From Pseudoips prasinana (Eukaryota; Arthropoda; Insecta; Lepidoptera; Nolidae), in the NCBI GenBank assembly GCA_951640165.1, contig OX621234.1, forward strand, positions 5,151,001-5,215,000: 64,000 nucleotides of DNA, read 5' to 3'. Below, one piece after another: positions 9,364 to 20,857 of this stretch. A program made the position numbers and the translations under genes. Positions within the stretch are counted from its first letter, which is position 1. Each line of letters starts with the position of its first letter. The notes beneath the pieces were generated by a model. It did no database searches and had not been told where the DNA came from. It saw nothing but the letters and a program-made list of their open reading frames with translations.

Positions 9364-12300
9364 GTAAGTAGTAAAGAAGAGCGTAATTATCATGAGTAGG
9401 AATTATGAAAATTCTATGAGTGCATTATTGTGACGGAAATAATCATTGAGTTGCACGATGCAAGTTTTTACGCCAGGCTTTGCGATGCAGTGCACCACCG
9501 TAAGTATCCAACCACTCCCTGACGCTTGCTGTGGTTTGTTGTGTAGTGATATATAAATCAAGTTGTGAAAATATCGAATTGTGTAATAAAGGACTGTTCA
9601 TAAAGATCAAGAAAATTAAAAAATGCAAAGGATTTGCATTCCACCGGTAAGTAAACAAACAACTCGTTTAAAACCCATTATAAAACACAATATTGTCGGT
9701 ACCATGTAACGCACGGAACTTCTGTCGCCATTTTTCAAACTCAAATCATAGATTATGAAAAATAGAACGCGTAAATGTGGTGGTGGTACACATATTTACA
9801 CATTAATTCTGATGTATGCGGTCAGTAGGTATTCTTTTGCAAAAATGGGGGTCGGAGTGTAGCGAAGGGTGTGCAAAGGATTCAGGAAATATCCATCAAA
9901 AATTAAAATTCTTATAAATGGCTAGTTTTTCATTTCTATCGCATAGAATACCTAAAAGTAAGGCGAAAATCATCTAGACACTTTTTGCCTGGGACCTCAG
10001 GTTAGCCTTAAAATGAACACTTAAAGTCAGTCGGCGATGTACGTAAAAACGCTTAGAAATGGTTTCACGCAATTTTTTTCAAGTCGCCTTCAAACGTAAG
10101 TGAATTGAGGGTGGAGCGGGGAGGGGACTACCCTCCTGTACCATCCCCACCCCGCTGAACCTCATGGTTATGGAGATTTATATGGTTAATGGTTTTCTAG
10201 CGCTCGGCGGCAGCTGCCGCGGCACGATCGCTGCGCTCGCTCGCTCGCCTTCGCGCGCTAAATGGTCACTGTTCTAACCTAACCCACATTACTTCATAAA
10301 AGTACATTTTTGCTAAAATATCATGATAGTGACAATGAATAATTCAGTTTTGGGTATTTTTCGGATAATTATATAAAGGCATTATAAAAAACAATATAAC
10401 TTCTAAACATGAAAGCAATGTTTTTACGTTGTTTTACAATGCTGAAGGTATCGAAATATTGTATTTTAAATTAATAAAATTGAGTTCTATTTTATGCATT
10501 CGTATGAAGTCTTATGATACTAAAAATTTATTAAAAAATGTTTGCACATCTCCGGCAGAAAAAAATGCTTTTTATCACTTAGTATGAACCCCTTAACCCC
10601 CCATATACACACTTAACTTAAATTCAGGCAACATGATATGAGATCCAACCCAAATACCCTATATTTTGTTTTCTATTGTGTAGGGGGATAAAAAAGAAAC
10701 GCTTTTTAGTCTTATCACTTTTTGTCTAGTACCATCCATTCTCCGTTAAAAGTCTCAAATGTTAGCCAAGCCTAAAATCTTTTTTATTTCAATACTAATG
10801 TTCTTTAATACAATTCGTTTTTATTCTACATCCTTCCTTTGCACACCCTTTGCTACACTCTGATCAAATTGGGCATCAGTTTTATATTTATTTATAAAAA
10901 AATATAAATAATGATAATATTGATATAAAAATAAGCCGAACTCATGACTATATATATCTTTATTGCCACTCAAACTCTTAAAGTAATTTAAGTACTTAAT
11001 TCTCTTATTAAAAAATCTAAATATCTGGTTAAAACTACCAGATATTCAGATTTTATGTACTGTTCACTTTATTGTAAATTTATAAAAAGTTTTATACAAG
11101 TTTGCTTGGTTTGCTTACTTTTTAAAGGTTTCTACTAACTGGCCATGAGAAAAAAGAAGCTTGAAATTAATGCAAAAAATTTTTAAAGATGAAACATGGT
11201 TACCAACTCACCATACACATACACACATACATATGTTCAGAACACTTATAGAAGAAGATATTTATAATAGAAAAACGGAACAAATTTATTTGAAGACATC
11301 TGCAGAATGTACAGTTTGCCTCATGAGTTTCATGGATAAAATATTTTATTTTGTTCTTTCTTTTGCATAGTATGCTCTTTGTAATTTTTCTTTTCTTTCA
11401 GTTCAATTTTATTTTATATTTTATTAATTTTATTTTATGTTCTTTCAGCCTTTTACACTGGAACTCTAGCATACTGCATAAATAATTACTCAATAAAATA
11501 GGTACTGAACCTATTCAGAAATTATTTATTTCATTAGATATCCGATATGAAATAGGTTTTACAAGAAACAATGTTGAGCCATCCACTCTACTATGTAGTA
11601 CATTATAACTCAATGGTCATAAGAATTTTTTGAACTATCATAATAATCTATTGTAAATAAATGTAATTTATGTGTTATTAAAATATAATAGATATTTTTT
11701 ATTAATTATATAATTGTATGTTTAGTTTTAAGTTATCATTTTTGCTGTGCCCTACAGGGTCCATAATTGTACCTAGCTATAAGCATTATTATTATAAGAC
11801 CTGTATTAGACATTATGGAATGCAAATAAAGATATGAATATGATTAGATACAATTTCTTTTATTATACACCTTAACCTACATGAAGTTGAAAGGTACAAA
11901 AGCTGTGTCTGTTCTATATTTATGATGCTGCATAATCTATAGAGGCAACATATTGTTATATTGAAACATGTAAGTGTATTGCATTTCATGGCACTTTCGA
12001 CCTTTTGTTTGCAAGTAAATTGCATCATAGATACTATCTAGGGCTATTGTTTCAATCATTCAGTTAGACAACACATTTATTGTTTTAGTGCTGCTGCAGA
12101 TTCTAGCTTAAATTTATCAAAACTAGAACAAGACTTTTGCTTTGTATGGTATATATTTGCGTTGTATTGTGCATATTCTCTAGTACAGACGCCAGCACGT
12201 GCAGCTAACCCAATCTGTCAAATTTCTTTTAAAGATTTTCAACTTTATCACAAATGCATAAGGTTCACTTTCAATTGGGGAAATTTGACAGATTGGGATA

Positions 12301-15300
12301 ACTTGATGTGCTGGCGTCTGTACATTATATCTCAATTGAATTATTACTTATATTTCAGATTGTGACGAGTGCTGTTATTTTGTTTTTGACCATTGCTGCA
12401 TACATCCTCTGTTCATCATGCCTGATGAGAATGTAAGCCAAACTGCTTTTTATTATAGCCCATATTATATGTCATCATGTCATCCAAAGGACGTCATCTG
12501 CTGGACAAAAGCCTCCCCAAAGAATGGGGGGATATGCCATAAACGCCACTATCCTCATTTTGTTCAGCAGTGGAGGTAATTCGGCTGACTTAGTTATGAA
12601 TAAAATGATGATATATTAATTTCTACAGGTTTCTGAAGGGAGGTACCCGCCGTGGATACCGCGAGCCGCCCTCACTCTACCACACACGTATCTACACCTG
12701 GCGCCATCCATTATACCAGGTGATGTGCCTGCTAAGCTTTTTAGAGTTTTTAGAGAGATAGTACCAAGGTTCCAGCGCAATCGTAGTGTCCTTATAGCCA
12801 GTAGTTTTAATGTTGTAATTTCAGAGCTTTTCCATGCTTCGGAGGGCATATTAAGCTTTCGGTTCCGGTTGCAGTCAACTGTCTTTAAGCTTTAACAACT
12901 CTGACACTACCTCCATGACAATTTGTTTGCATTCGTATCCGATCATCAATCGGACGAGAGGCCTGACTCTTTGCTCGTTAACATAGAGCGACAGTTGCAC
13001 GTTCCTTATAATTGTAAACATTTTACATTAATTATTAGTAATTTTATATGCATGTGGTGTTAATCTAAATAAATTACAGTTTTTAATGTACTGAAAATGT
13101 ATATATAAGTGAATACGTCTTATATAAAAATAAAAAAAATGTGAGCCGTCACAGGACGCTTGGCAGATGTGAAACATCGACATTATTTTCTAAAAGTAAT
13201 ATGCAGAAAAGAACATATTGTGATAGGAACTAAATATGTCATAATGATAAAATAAAAAGTCGATTGCGCATGCGTCGCCACGCCAGAAATCTATTTACGT
13301 GCGGCTATAGATGTTTCACATCAATAACTGTAATTTATTTAAAGCCTACATACCTACTTATTCGGATGTTTAAGCTACATAACTATAAAGTTTCCATCAA
13401 AATCCCTTCCGTAGTTTTTGCGTGAAAGAGTAACATACATCCATCCATCCTTATAAACTTTCGCATTTATAATATTGGTAGGATGGTAGGAATAGTAGGT
13501 AAATTACCCTTACAGGTTACCACAAAGCTTCTCTCAGTTTCTAAATAATTCCTTGTGTGCGTCACAAATAGGAGCTGGCACAGGTGTGTTCACCAAAGTA
13601 ACTCTGCCGCGCGGCGTCCGATTCGGTCCCTACTGTGGAGTGCCATGCCAGGCAGTTGAGTCCGGCTACTGCTGGGAGGTAAGTCATAATTAATTACTGG
13701 AAATGCCAAGATACCAGATCTTTATAGCGAGCTCTGCTCACCCATCTGTAAGAGATCGGTGAGGTAAGCCGTCAGAGTCTCCGTGCTTGCGAAGGCATGT
13801 TCAGCTTTCGATCCCAGTTGTAGTCCTAAGACAGCCGCCCGTCACAGGCTCGCTGGGTGGCATTAACTACTGTGACACTAATATTTTATATTGTTATTAT
13901 TATATAATTAATGTATTGCTATTGTACTATGTACTACTATTTTTTTTTTGATAAGCCACGGGGAATGCCTTCGCATGCCACCCGCAAAAAGAAACTGCGG
14001 GTGGGTATGTCGGACTTGCACCGACTAAACCTACCTGCCGTGGACTTCTTTTGGCGCCTGATGGGGGAGTCCCGGGAACGCGGGTTTGCTGCTCCGGTAC
14101 CCCCCTTTTGCGCCATGTCCCAGATGGTCGGGACACGTACCCTGGGAGGGCTCCTTTGGATTGTCCTCCCCTATTGCCGACTCCTGCCAGTACGGCACAG
14201 CGACTGCGCCACAAACAGATCGCTGTCATCCCGGAGCCGCTTGTACGTGGCGGCAGTAGAGGACACTTCTCACACTGCCGCCGCGGCCCCGAGGATTGTA
14301 CTACTACTAGTATGCTACTATTTTTTACGCAGTCCTTGTTTCTTTCTGATAAAATTCTTTGTGTGTGTTTGTAGATTGGCAGTTCTATGTACCCCCATAC
14401 CATCCCGTGGGTATCGTAATAGGCGACTAAGGGTTAGGCAGCAGCGTCACCCGTGTACTAGCAGGGCGATTACATTCCCGTAGCGCGTACACGCCGGCGC
14501 CCCTGCGCAGCGGCCTATGCCGTGCTGTCACGCTCTGCCCGCACGGAACGAATGTACTCGCTACACGCGCTCTCACTCTTCATAGAGTATTTCGTAGTAT
14601 TCATAATACGTTACTTGCTCGAAAAGCTCAAATCACAAAACAATATAAAACAAAGTCCCCCGTCGTCGTCATATTTCATTTTATTTAATTCAAGAATTTC
14701 CTTAAAAATACGTAATTAAAATAAGCTTTGTAGTGTAAAGCTATAATTTTAATCTAAAGATATTTTTAATTAATTCGAAAAATATGTCAATAGTATTATT
14801 ATTGATATTCAATTATATTTATATATGTAATGTAGTGGGATTGTTTATATGCATGTAACAGATATTGGACCGCAACCGCACGCACTCACACCACATAGAC
14901 GCGGCGGACCCCGCTCGGTCTAACTGGCTGCGTTACGTCAACTGCGCACGCCACTGGCGCGAGGAGAACCTCATCGCGTTCCCGTACAAGGGGCAAATTT
15001 ATTACAGGTAAACTTCTATTCTTGTTTTGTCGAGCTGTACTTGTAGCGTTGGCGAGTGTGGCAGTGCCACGCCAAAGAAAATATGTTATACTAGCGGCCC
15101 GGTACGTGCTCCGCTTGGTATAAGGCATAATAATAAAAAAAAAATTACGTTCATTTTTCAAACAAAACAAATATTTTAAATTGCTAGCTAGTAAAAACTA
15201 AGATTTTACACGTTTTCAAGACTTTTTTTAAATTTTGTCTACGTACAAACCTTCCCTGGACTTCCACGAATAATTCAAGACCAAAATTAGCAAATCGGTA

Positions 15301-18300
15301 AAGGCGTTGTTGAGTTATAACATTACAACGAAAAGTGGCATTGATTTTTATATATATAGATTAATTTGTAGTAAAGAATATAAGGCAAAACAAAAAATAT
15401 CTGCTGGGCTGATACAGAATCATACTCTGGGCTGATATTAAGATTGGGATTAACAAAGCTTGTTACATAAAAACATCGAAATGGATAGTAATATAAAATT
15501 TAGTTCTTGGGCAACTGAAGGTGTTAGACTGAGTTGAAATTTTTTATACGAGTTGTATGACAGAAAGTCCCTATAACCCTGATGTCAGTTTTATTCATTA
15601 TTTTAGAAACTATTCAACATTTTTTTAAAGCTAAAGCTTTATACATTAGAGAAAAAATTAAAAAATCTGATAATAAAATAAAATCATCGTGGCAAACAAT
15701 TAATACTGAAACAGGTAAAAGTAGATTAAGAAATCAAACAGTAACATTAAATATTAGTGATGAACTAGTTTCAGACAAGCTTACGATTACCAATTTTTAC
15801 GCAGAATTTTTTATAAATATACCTGTGGATACAACTAAGTGCCTTTTATCGTCTACAGATGTAGCTGAATCAAGATGTGCCTAAATTTAGTTTTCAATTT
15901 GTAACGAGTGAAGACATTATAAAAGCTTTCAATAGTATTAAAAAGAAGGGTACAGAAGATTTATGGGGACTGCCTGTTAAAGCAATTGAATCAATCATTC
16001 CAATCCTTGCAGCCATCTTCCATGGCTGTATAAGTGATGGTGTCTTTCCTGATTTAATGAAAATTAGTAAGATAGTACCCGTATTCAAGGCAAGTTGTAC
16101 TGAGAATGCCACGAATTACAGACCTATTTCAATCCTTCCAGCTTTAAGGAAAATATTTGAAAAGCTCATGCTTAGTCAAATGTTGCCACACTTCAACGTG
16201 AATGGGATATTGCATTACAAGCAGTTTGGTTTTACAAGGTACCCTGTTAATTTTAGACCCGTTTAGAAGTAGGTCGTTTCCATTCCACTGACGCTTGCCA
16301 ACGACGTCAAAGACCATATATTCGCACTTTTTGACATTATATAGGAGACCTTGCGAGACACATAAATTAAGTAACTCTCCGATTGAATTCGCATCGGTCG
16401 TAAGAGCAATGTCATCTGCATGGGAACACCCAAATACTCCGAAATACTTTATTCCGAATGTCGATGTTCCGCTTTTCAACAGTCCGAATTTCATAATACC
16501 TAAGAATTGTAATGTCTATTATTAAAAAATCACGAAATTTATTTTACCGAAAGTCGTAAATGCGATTTGTTAGTTTTCCGATTTTCAAATGTTCGAAGGG
16601 TTCTCAGTCCGAAAATCGACATTCCGATATCCAATACTTCGAATACACTAAAAGTCAACATGTTGTGCTACAAAATTTGGTGACAGAAACGAATCGCTGC
16701 AAAACCGACTTCACGTAGTCTTGTCTACCCTACCCTAGAGTGTAATTTAAGCCCGCGTAGGCACGGAGGGGTGGGGCGGTCCGCCAGCTGTGGAACACCT
16801 GAAGTACGTAAGTACTTTTTATTCTGTGCCTGAAGGCCGTTGAAGGCCAGCATGCTGCACGTCTGCTTGCATGTTGCCTGCCTGCTTGTATGCTGCATGC
16901 AGCCGCCGAGTGTCCGATCCTCTATTGTTGGTGAAAAATTTGGGTTACGTTAGGTTAAAATTGCGACCAGGGAAACAAAATATTTTTATTCGTATTGTTG
17001 ATTTTTCGAATTATCATTAAGTCGTACTTCGCTTGTAACACTTCTTGACACTTAACACTTGACTCACTTCCAGGTCTTCGATTAGTATGAAATTTTGCAC
17101 ACGCTCTGAGTTCTGATGACAATACATGACTAGCTAAGAAACTTCATTACAAATCCAATATGGCGGACTGGCTGTTTGAAATCCACCCCCATGATATGGG
17201 TCTCAAATGAAAGGGTTTGCTGTCAGGAATACGAAAAAAATTGTCTTTTGTAATTAATTGTGCGTGCTAAAAGCGTGATTTTTTAGTTTTTAAACTTATT
17301 ATATTTATTATTCGATCTATTGAAGCTCGGCGTTTTGAGAAGAATAATTATCTTAACGAGTATTGAAATTTAGGAATTATAAAAACAGGAGTAATGATAA
17401 ATCGGAGTTGTAATATTCGGAATTCTGAACCTATCGTAATTATGGAAATCGGTATTTTGAAATTCGTATTTGTGACTGTCGGAATAAAGTTTTTCGTATT
17501 AATGTAGTGTACCCCTATCTGCATAGCTGATGTTGTTTACACAAACTCCACCAACGCTGCATCCGACACGCATGCTGCTAAGCCCGGCTACGAGCTCATT
17601 CACGTATAGGTTGAAAGCCTGGGAGACGTAAGACCACCCTGCCTCAATCCGCACTCGAACCTACACGGATCAGAGAGTGTACCATCCCACTTCCATTTTT
17701 GGTATAGTTTCCGTACCAATACTGGAAATCTCGGCAAATCTCAGTTGGTATACCCCTGTCTCTCATTTTCCCACATAGCACATCGTACGAAACTAGGTCA
17801 AACGCCTTGGAGAGATCAAGAAACCAGGCATACACCGGCGCTTTGCGATCTAAATAGTATTTAACAGTATGCTTGAGACTTAAAATTGCGCTTTCGGTGG
17901 ATAGTCTGGGACGAAACCCGAACTATCCACCGTATCAACACCTTCGCTATAACCATTGCCAGTGAAGTGGGACGATAATTGCCCTTGTCAGAGAAGTCCT
18001 GTTGTATTATTATTGATGTTTTGGTGTAGGTACAATTAATAGTCATCTTATTTTATCATATCTTTCAGAACATTCAAAGAAATTCCTCCCTTTACGGAAT
18101 TGCTGGTACGCTACGGTGATAAGTACGCGCTTACACTCCAGATAGACCTCGAGAAATATTATGATGACGAATATTATAATGAAATATTGAGTAAGTACTT
18201 TCTTTTTGGAGATTAGATTTACATTTCCATCTTTAATCGACGAACGGCGCTAGAGAAATAAATCCTTGTGCCACGGAGTACTTTACAAACATGCTATGAG

Positions 18301-18941
18301 CGGATACAAGCACACTCAGAGTCGGTTGTCAGACATATACCTTAACCTACGTTACCTGCGCTATAAGTGGAGGAATGTAATGGCAATAAAAGTACAATAG
18401 TATTGCGGTGTGCCGTGCCAAACAATCGAATATCAATTGATAGCCCTCTACAAATGGAATATTTAAATACTCTAACGTTAATAATATCGAAAGGATAATA
18501 AATTGAATATTCGCTACTCGATAAGCAGGTAAGGTTAGAACTGCGACCAAACCACGAGCCGAGCGAGCGAAACGAGCAATGACCGTCTGGTTAGTCTAGC
18601 GGTAGCATGTTAAACTCTGTCCTCTATTATCTCGAAGCACGGGAGTTAGTAGTTTTACACCCCCGTGCAAGGGGTGGGGGGGGGGGGCACTCTTAGCCAT
18701 CATTTTTGTTTCGGACGTGTCGCTAGTATTGCCATCGGACCATGGGAGTGTTGGACAAGCGCACACGCCTGTATGCTATAATATGTCCCGCGCAGATGGC
18801 TGGTCTCCATTGAGACTGGTTGCCATGGCCAAAATGCGACCTGGAGGCCATTAAAGTAATATTTTTGTTATAGGCCACAACACTGTCTTGGCAGAATGCT
18901 ACATATGCGGCTACGGCGCCAGACCCAGAACCACTTTCTAG
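9288..18941 (+). CDS. PRDM-A: PRDM7/9-like PR/SET-domain protein, seven exons, 227 aa
   Basis: Hand-assembled gene. Exons: 9288-9363, 12359-12432, 12629-12719, 13572-13678, 14862-15007, 18069-18190, 18874-18941. All introns are GT..AG, the phases join, and 681 coding bases give 227 residues. Residues 26-41 form a zinc knuckle (Cys-x2-Cys-x7-Cys-x2-His) with the spacing of the PRDM9 knuckle. Exons 3-6 form the PR/SET domain, with GAGTGVFTKVTLPRGVRFGP, SNWLRYVNCARHWREENL and PPFTELLVRYGDKY blocks. The family methylates histone H3 (PRDM9: H3K4/K36); activity here is inferred. There is no KRAB domain and no C2H2 array, so DNA targeting would need a partner. The ATG at 9288 aligns with the start of PRDM-B; a downstream in-frame ATG at 9318 is the alternative. 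AATAAA occurs at 18960-18965. Confidence 0.87.
9854..10861. mobile_element. ~1-kb element with ~27-bp inverted ends
   Basis: GGAGTGTAGCGAAGGGTGTG at the left (9854) recurs as an inverted copy ending at 10861 with few mismatches. The centre (10195-10290) carries a CG-rich module followed by AACCTAACCC, also seen in other elements here. No transposase frame and no clear target duplication. Confidence 0.6.
12184..12322. mobile_element. 139-bp MITE, TA target site (copy 1)
   Basis: Near-perfect ~40-bp inverted ends beginning TACAGACGCCAGCAC flank a short AT-rich centre. TA at both borders suggests a Tc1/mariner-type target duplication. Other copies are at 43322-43460 (same orientation) and 55517-55653 (inverted). 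Confidence 0.85.
12359..12432 (+). CDS. PRDM-A exon 2 (zinc knuckle)
   Basis: Between a TATTTCAG acceptor and a GTAAGC donor. Encodes YCDECCYFVFDHCCIH and onward, giving the Cys-x2-Cys-x7-Cys-x2-His knuckle; the exon 2 counterpart in B is at 27681-27757. Confidence 0.85.
12490..12610 (+). repeat. Fragment of the GACAAAAGCCTCCCC dispersed repeat
   Basis: Holds the block GCTGGACAAAAGCCTCCCCA and a trailing GATGAT region, as found at 29560-29610, 57470-57545 and 60205-60300. It lies in PRDM-A intron 2 with a matching remnant in B. Confidence 0.55.
12629..12719 (+). CDS. PRDM-A exon 3
   Basis: Acceptor TTTCTACAG, donor GTGATG. Encodes the entry to the PR/SET domain, including LTLPHTYLHL. It ends one base into a Gly codon, the same phase as B (29634-29718); A is two codons longer. 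Confidence 0.85.
12825..12990 (+). repeat. Dispersed repeat (CTTCGGAGGGCA family) in PRDM-A intron 3
   Basis: Same family as 13720-13880, 29845-30025, 30990-31180 and, in reverse, 63815-64000. Its matching position in PRDM-B intron 3 shows it was present before the genes duplicated. Confidence 0.65.
13572..13678 (+). CDS. PRDM-A exon 4
   Basis: 107 bp, same length as B. Encodes GAGTGVFTKVTLPRGVRFGP and then YCW at the donor, corresponding to the GLGVW...GLHFGPYEG core of PRDM9 SET domains. Confidence 0.9.
13720..13880 (+). repeat. Dispersed repeat fragment in PRDM-A intron 4
   Basis: TCACCCATCTGTAAGAGATC and the CTCCGTGCTTGCGAAGGCA block match 31020-31090 in PRDM-B. Shared intron position implies insertion before the duplication. 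Confidence 0.6.
13945..14490 (+). mobile_element. GC-rich retroelement fragment plus dispersed repeat in PRDM-A intron 4
   Basis: A GC-rich block with GGGTATGTCGGACTTGCACC and several overlapping long frames on both strands, none with a domain. From about 14320 it passes into sequence shared with 37670-37915 (TCCTTGTTTCTTTCTGAT; ACCCGTGTACTAG). The long frames reflect composition, not a gene. Confidence 0.55.
14862..15007 (+). CDS. PRDM-A exon 5 (SET core)
   Basis: 146 bp, identical length to B. Encodes NWLRYVNCARHWREENLIAF, matching the [20 protein letters not shown] block of PRDM9, then YKGQIYYR split across the next intron. By eye about 34 of 49 residues equal PRDM-B. Confidence 0.92.
15092..15362 (+). 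mobile_element. CR1/L2-like 3' tail inserted in PRDM-A intron 5
   Basis: Begins TAGCGGCCCGGTACG and ends in a TATATATAGATT tail. The flanking intron reads continuously in PRDM-B (about 41365-41380), which is the empty site, so insertion followed the duplication. Confidence 0.75.
15452..16240 (+). pseudogene. CR1-group RT fragment, same family as 51064-55222
   Basis: Translated pieces include IKFSSWATEGVRLS, REKIKKSDNKIKSSW and NYRPISILPALRKIFEKLML. These match the minus-strand element at 51873-53513 closely, but stops and frameshifts interrupt them. It breaks off within FGFTR, where a different minus-strand RT begins. Absent from PRDM-B. Confidence 0.85.
16241..18003 (-). pseudogene. Minus-strand non-LTR RT split by a Mutator-like element
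   Basis: On the minus strand, NYRPTSLAMVIAKVL, FGFRPRLSTESAILSLK and YAWFLDLSKAFDLVSYDVL (motif A) lead to FNLYVNELVAGLSSMRVGC and NISYAD, where coding is interrupted. It resumes with ADDIALTTDANSIGELL and NVKKCEYMVF. The break falls in the catalytic YADD box and is exactly the Mutator-like insertion at 16422-17514. An RTE-like clade is possible but unproven. Located in PRDM-A intron 5. Confidence 0.85.
16422..17514. mobile_element. Mutator-like non-autonomous element (copy 1)
   Basis: Termini GGGAACACCCAAATACTCCG and the complement of GGGTACACTACATTAATACG are imperfect inverted repeats. ATCTGCAT at 16414-16421 recurs at 17517-17524. Inner DNA matches the inverted copy at 20858-21950 at both ends. 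Subterminal CCGA motifs are spaced about 17-20 bp. A segment of about 350 bp near 17010-17310 is extra relative to copy 2. Superfamily call rests on GGG ends and the 8-10-bp duplication. Confidence 0.8.
18069..18190 (+). CDS. PRDM-A exon 6
   Basis: Acceptor TCTTTCAG, donor GTAAGT. Encodes PPFTELLVRYGDKYALTLQI and an acidic/Tyr-rich end, covering the final SET Tyr-Gly motif. Confidence 0.9.
18525..18855 (+). mobile_element. CG-rich module plus tRNA-derived SINE in PRDM-A intron 6
   Basis: 18527-18585 is a GGTTAGAAC...GAGCCGAGCGAGCGAAAC module. 18590 onward is a tRNA-like SINE (GGTTAGTCTAGCGG A-box region, then a body with GTCCCGCGCAGATGGCTGG). PRDM-B retains the intron on both sides (43010-43061) without the SINE. 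Confidence 0.7.
18874..18941 (+). CDS. PRDM-A exon 7 (C-terminus)
   Basis: Acceptor TTGTTATAG. Reads SHNTVLAECYICGYGARPRT and stops at TAG 18939-18941. The Cys-x2-Cys pair is conserved in B. AATAAA follows 19 bp downstream. Confidence 0.8.
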
Positions 18942-18959
18942 GCCTTCCCCTGAAATATC

Positions 18960-18965
18960 AATAAA
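18960..18965 (+). terminator. Polyadenylation signal of PRDM-A
   Basis: AATAAA 19 bp after the stop; B has one at the matching place (43148-43153). Confidence 0.6.
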
Positions 18966-19255
18966 ACAATTGTGTAGTGTAGGTAGTGCGTCTTGACTGG
19001 AAAAGAAGCCAAAATAACTTTCATTACGTTTTCTAGGAATTTTTCATGCTCTTAACTCATTAAAAATATTTACATCCTCAGAGGTTTAGTTTCCAAAAAA
19101 GTTATTACTTATTCATTGTTAGGGTCATAAAATGTACTTGTTATGAATCGGAACGTATTTTGAGTATTCCGCCTGGCAATATTTCTTTATTTTTTATTAC
19201 AGAACTGTTTGTGCTGTCTGGCACTGACCTGACAGTGACCAATGGCGTGCGTTAT

Positions 19256-19842
19256 CATTGAGGGACCACATATGAATGTTGAACTTTAGAATGCGTCAGC
19301 CTTTAGTAAAAGTTCTCAAACAATTGTAAATTTAGCCCCTAGTTTGTGAAAGAAGTCACTCCAAAGTTACAATCGGTAAACGGTAGTCCGTCAGTAGTAA
19401 CCGAGACGCATTCATAACTCATAATATTAATAACTGCTATAAATGACTACTCTTAGTAAAACATTTGCAGAACTAATCATATTAAACATCAACCTATCCT
19501 GTTTGTGTGCTTGTGTGGACTTGTGTTGTTTGGTTGAGGGACCACCTTCTACAACCTAGTGTCTCTTTTTATTTAGCAAACAGGAAAGGTCGATATGTAA
19601 TATGATTAGTTTTGCAAATGTTTTACTAAGAGTAGTCATTTATAGCAGTTGTGAATTGTAACTATGTTAAGAGTTATGGATACCTCTCTGTTACTACGGA
19701 CGGACCACCTTTTGACAATTGTAACTTTGGAGTGGCTACTTTTAAAAACTAGGGGCTAAATAAATTTACAATTGTCGGAGAACTTTTTTTACTAAAGGCT
19801 GAGGCTTTCTAAAGTTCACCATTCATATGTGGTCCCTCAATG
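19256..19842. repeat. 587-bp foldback (inverted repeat), copy A
   Basis: Ends CATTGAGGGACCACATATGAATG (23 bp) are perfect inverted repeats and pairing continues, at roughly 85 percent by eye, for about 250 bp per arm to a ~70-bp loop near 19505-19575. The same structure is at 43580-44159 behind PRDM-B, so it predates the duplication. It may be a foldback transposon; if transcribed it would form a long hairpin RNA. Confidence 0.85.
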
Positions 19843-20105
19843 GGAACATATTATAATTTTCCAAGGCAATGCAGTGATTGTGATTTCAAAACAATTTTCT
19901 GTAAGAGTTATATGACATACCTTAAAACACTACTGGCATGTGTTGTAATGTGCGAAATGCGACTACACCACCTATATACACTAAGCATTTATTTATTGAA
20001 ATCATGCTCATCAGATGATATAAGAGTATTACTTAAAACTAAAGTTAACATAATATTTCTGGTAATTCTGTATTTTTGGGTACACTAATTTAAATAGCAT
20101 TACAT

Positions 20106-20340
20106 CTCTCTCTAATATACCTCGTATGAAAAGAACAGAGCATACATAGAGCAATAAATAAATAACTAAATAAATAAAGCAGTCAAAACTACTAAAACTG
20201 CGCACTTATACGCGCACCGGGCACATAACTAGTCGACAGGTCCTAACGTGTCGCTCAGTTTTACTCAGTATTTCGCGCCAAAACTAACATGTCATAACTA
20301 AAGACGTCCTGTTCTTTTCATAAGAAGTATGTTAGAAAGA
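20106..20340. repeat. Short hairpin unit 1 downstream of PRDM-A
   Basis: ATGAAAAGAACAGAGCATAC at about 20127 pairs with GTCCTGTTCTTTTCAT at about 20306. Inner arms AACTAAAACTGCGCAC pair with the CGCTCAGTTTTACTCAG region. Relatives at 21958-22155, 28310-28800, 44441-44640 and 45120-45320. This copy contains TTTCGCGCCAAA near 20272. Confidence 0.7.
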
Positions 20341-20857
20341 AATGCAATGATATTTAATGCATTGGTTCGTTGCAGTTGGTATATTGCATGGTATGGAAGG
20401 GTCATTCTATGCTAATCAAATTAAAATCAGACTAATTGAAAAACAAGCCAGCCCATGGTGACGCACTGTAGGCCTCATAAATATGTCATTTGAGAATTGT
20501 TATAATTAATATGAAAAGATTTTGAAAGTGATGATTATGATTGTTTATTATATTATTAAAAAAATGTATATTGTTTATTACTATTTCAAGTTATTTCGAT
20601 ATATGCTGGAAGCTTTTCCAAGGGAATGTTACAATCAATTTGCTTTAACAAGTCTACTGTTTAAAATAACATGTTGAATATCTTCATAAATGTCGCGTAT
20701 GAACTGGAACTTGTCCAGCTTTCGTTGATAACTTGAAAACATGAAAAGGTAATTCTATATTGTATGTAAATTTCTAGGACGGAGGACAAAAATGTAGCAA
20801 ATGTCTTTATCGTCACTTACTCCGTATTTTGCTATACTAATTGAAATGGCATTATAT

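Larger units (their letters stand above)
9442..12345. mobile_element. ~2.9-kb insertion expanding PRDM-A intron 1
   Basis: Intron 1 of PRDM-B is only 83 bp. The A intron matches it on both edges (GTGACGGAAAT at the left, ATTACTTATATTTCAG at the right), with all DNA between being extra. The insert contains a ~1-kb terminal-inverted-repeat element, a 139-bp MITE and AT-rich DNA without a gene; it probably accumulated in several steps. Confidence 0.7.

Noticed and set aside
13911..14483. 190-aa plus-strand and 158-aa minus-strand frames
   Set aside because: Both cover the same GC-rich repeat in an intron; no domain, and long antisense frames are typical of such composition.
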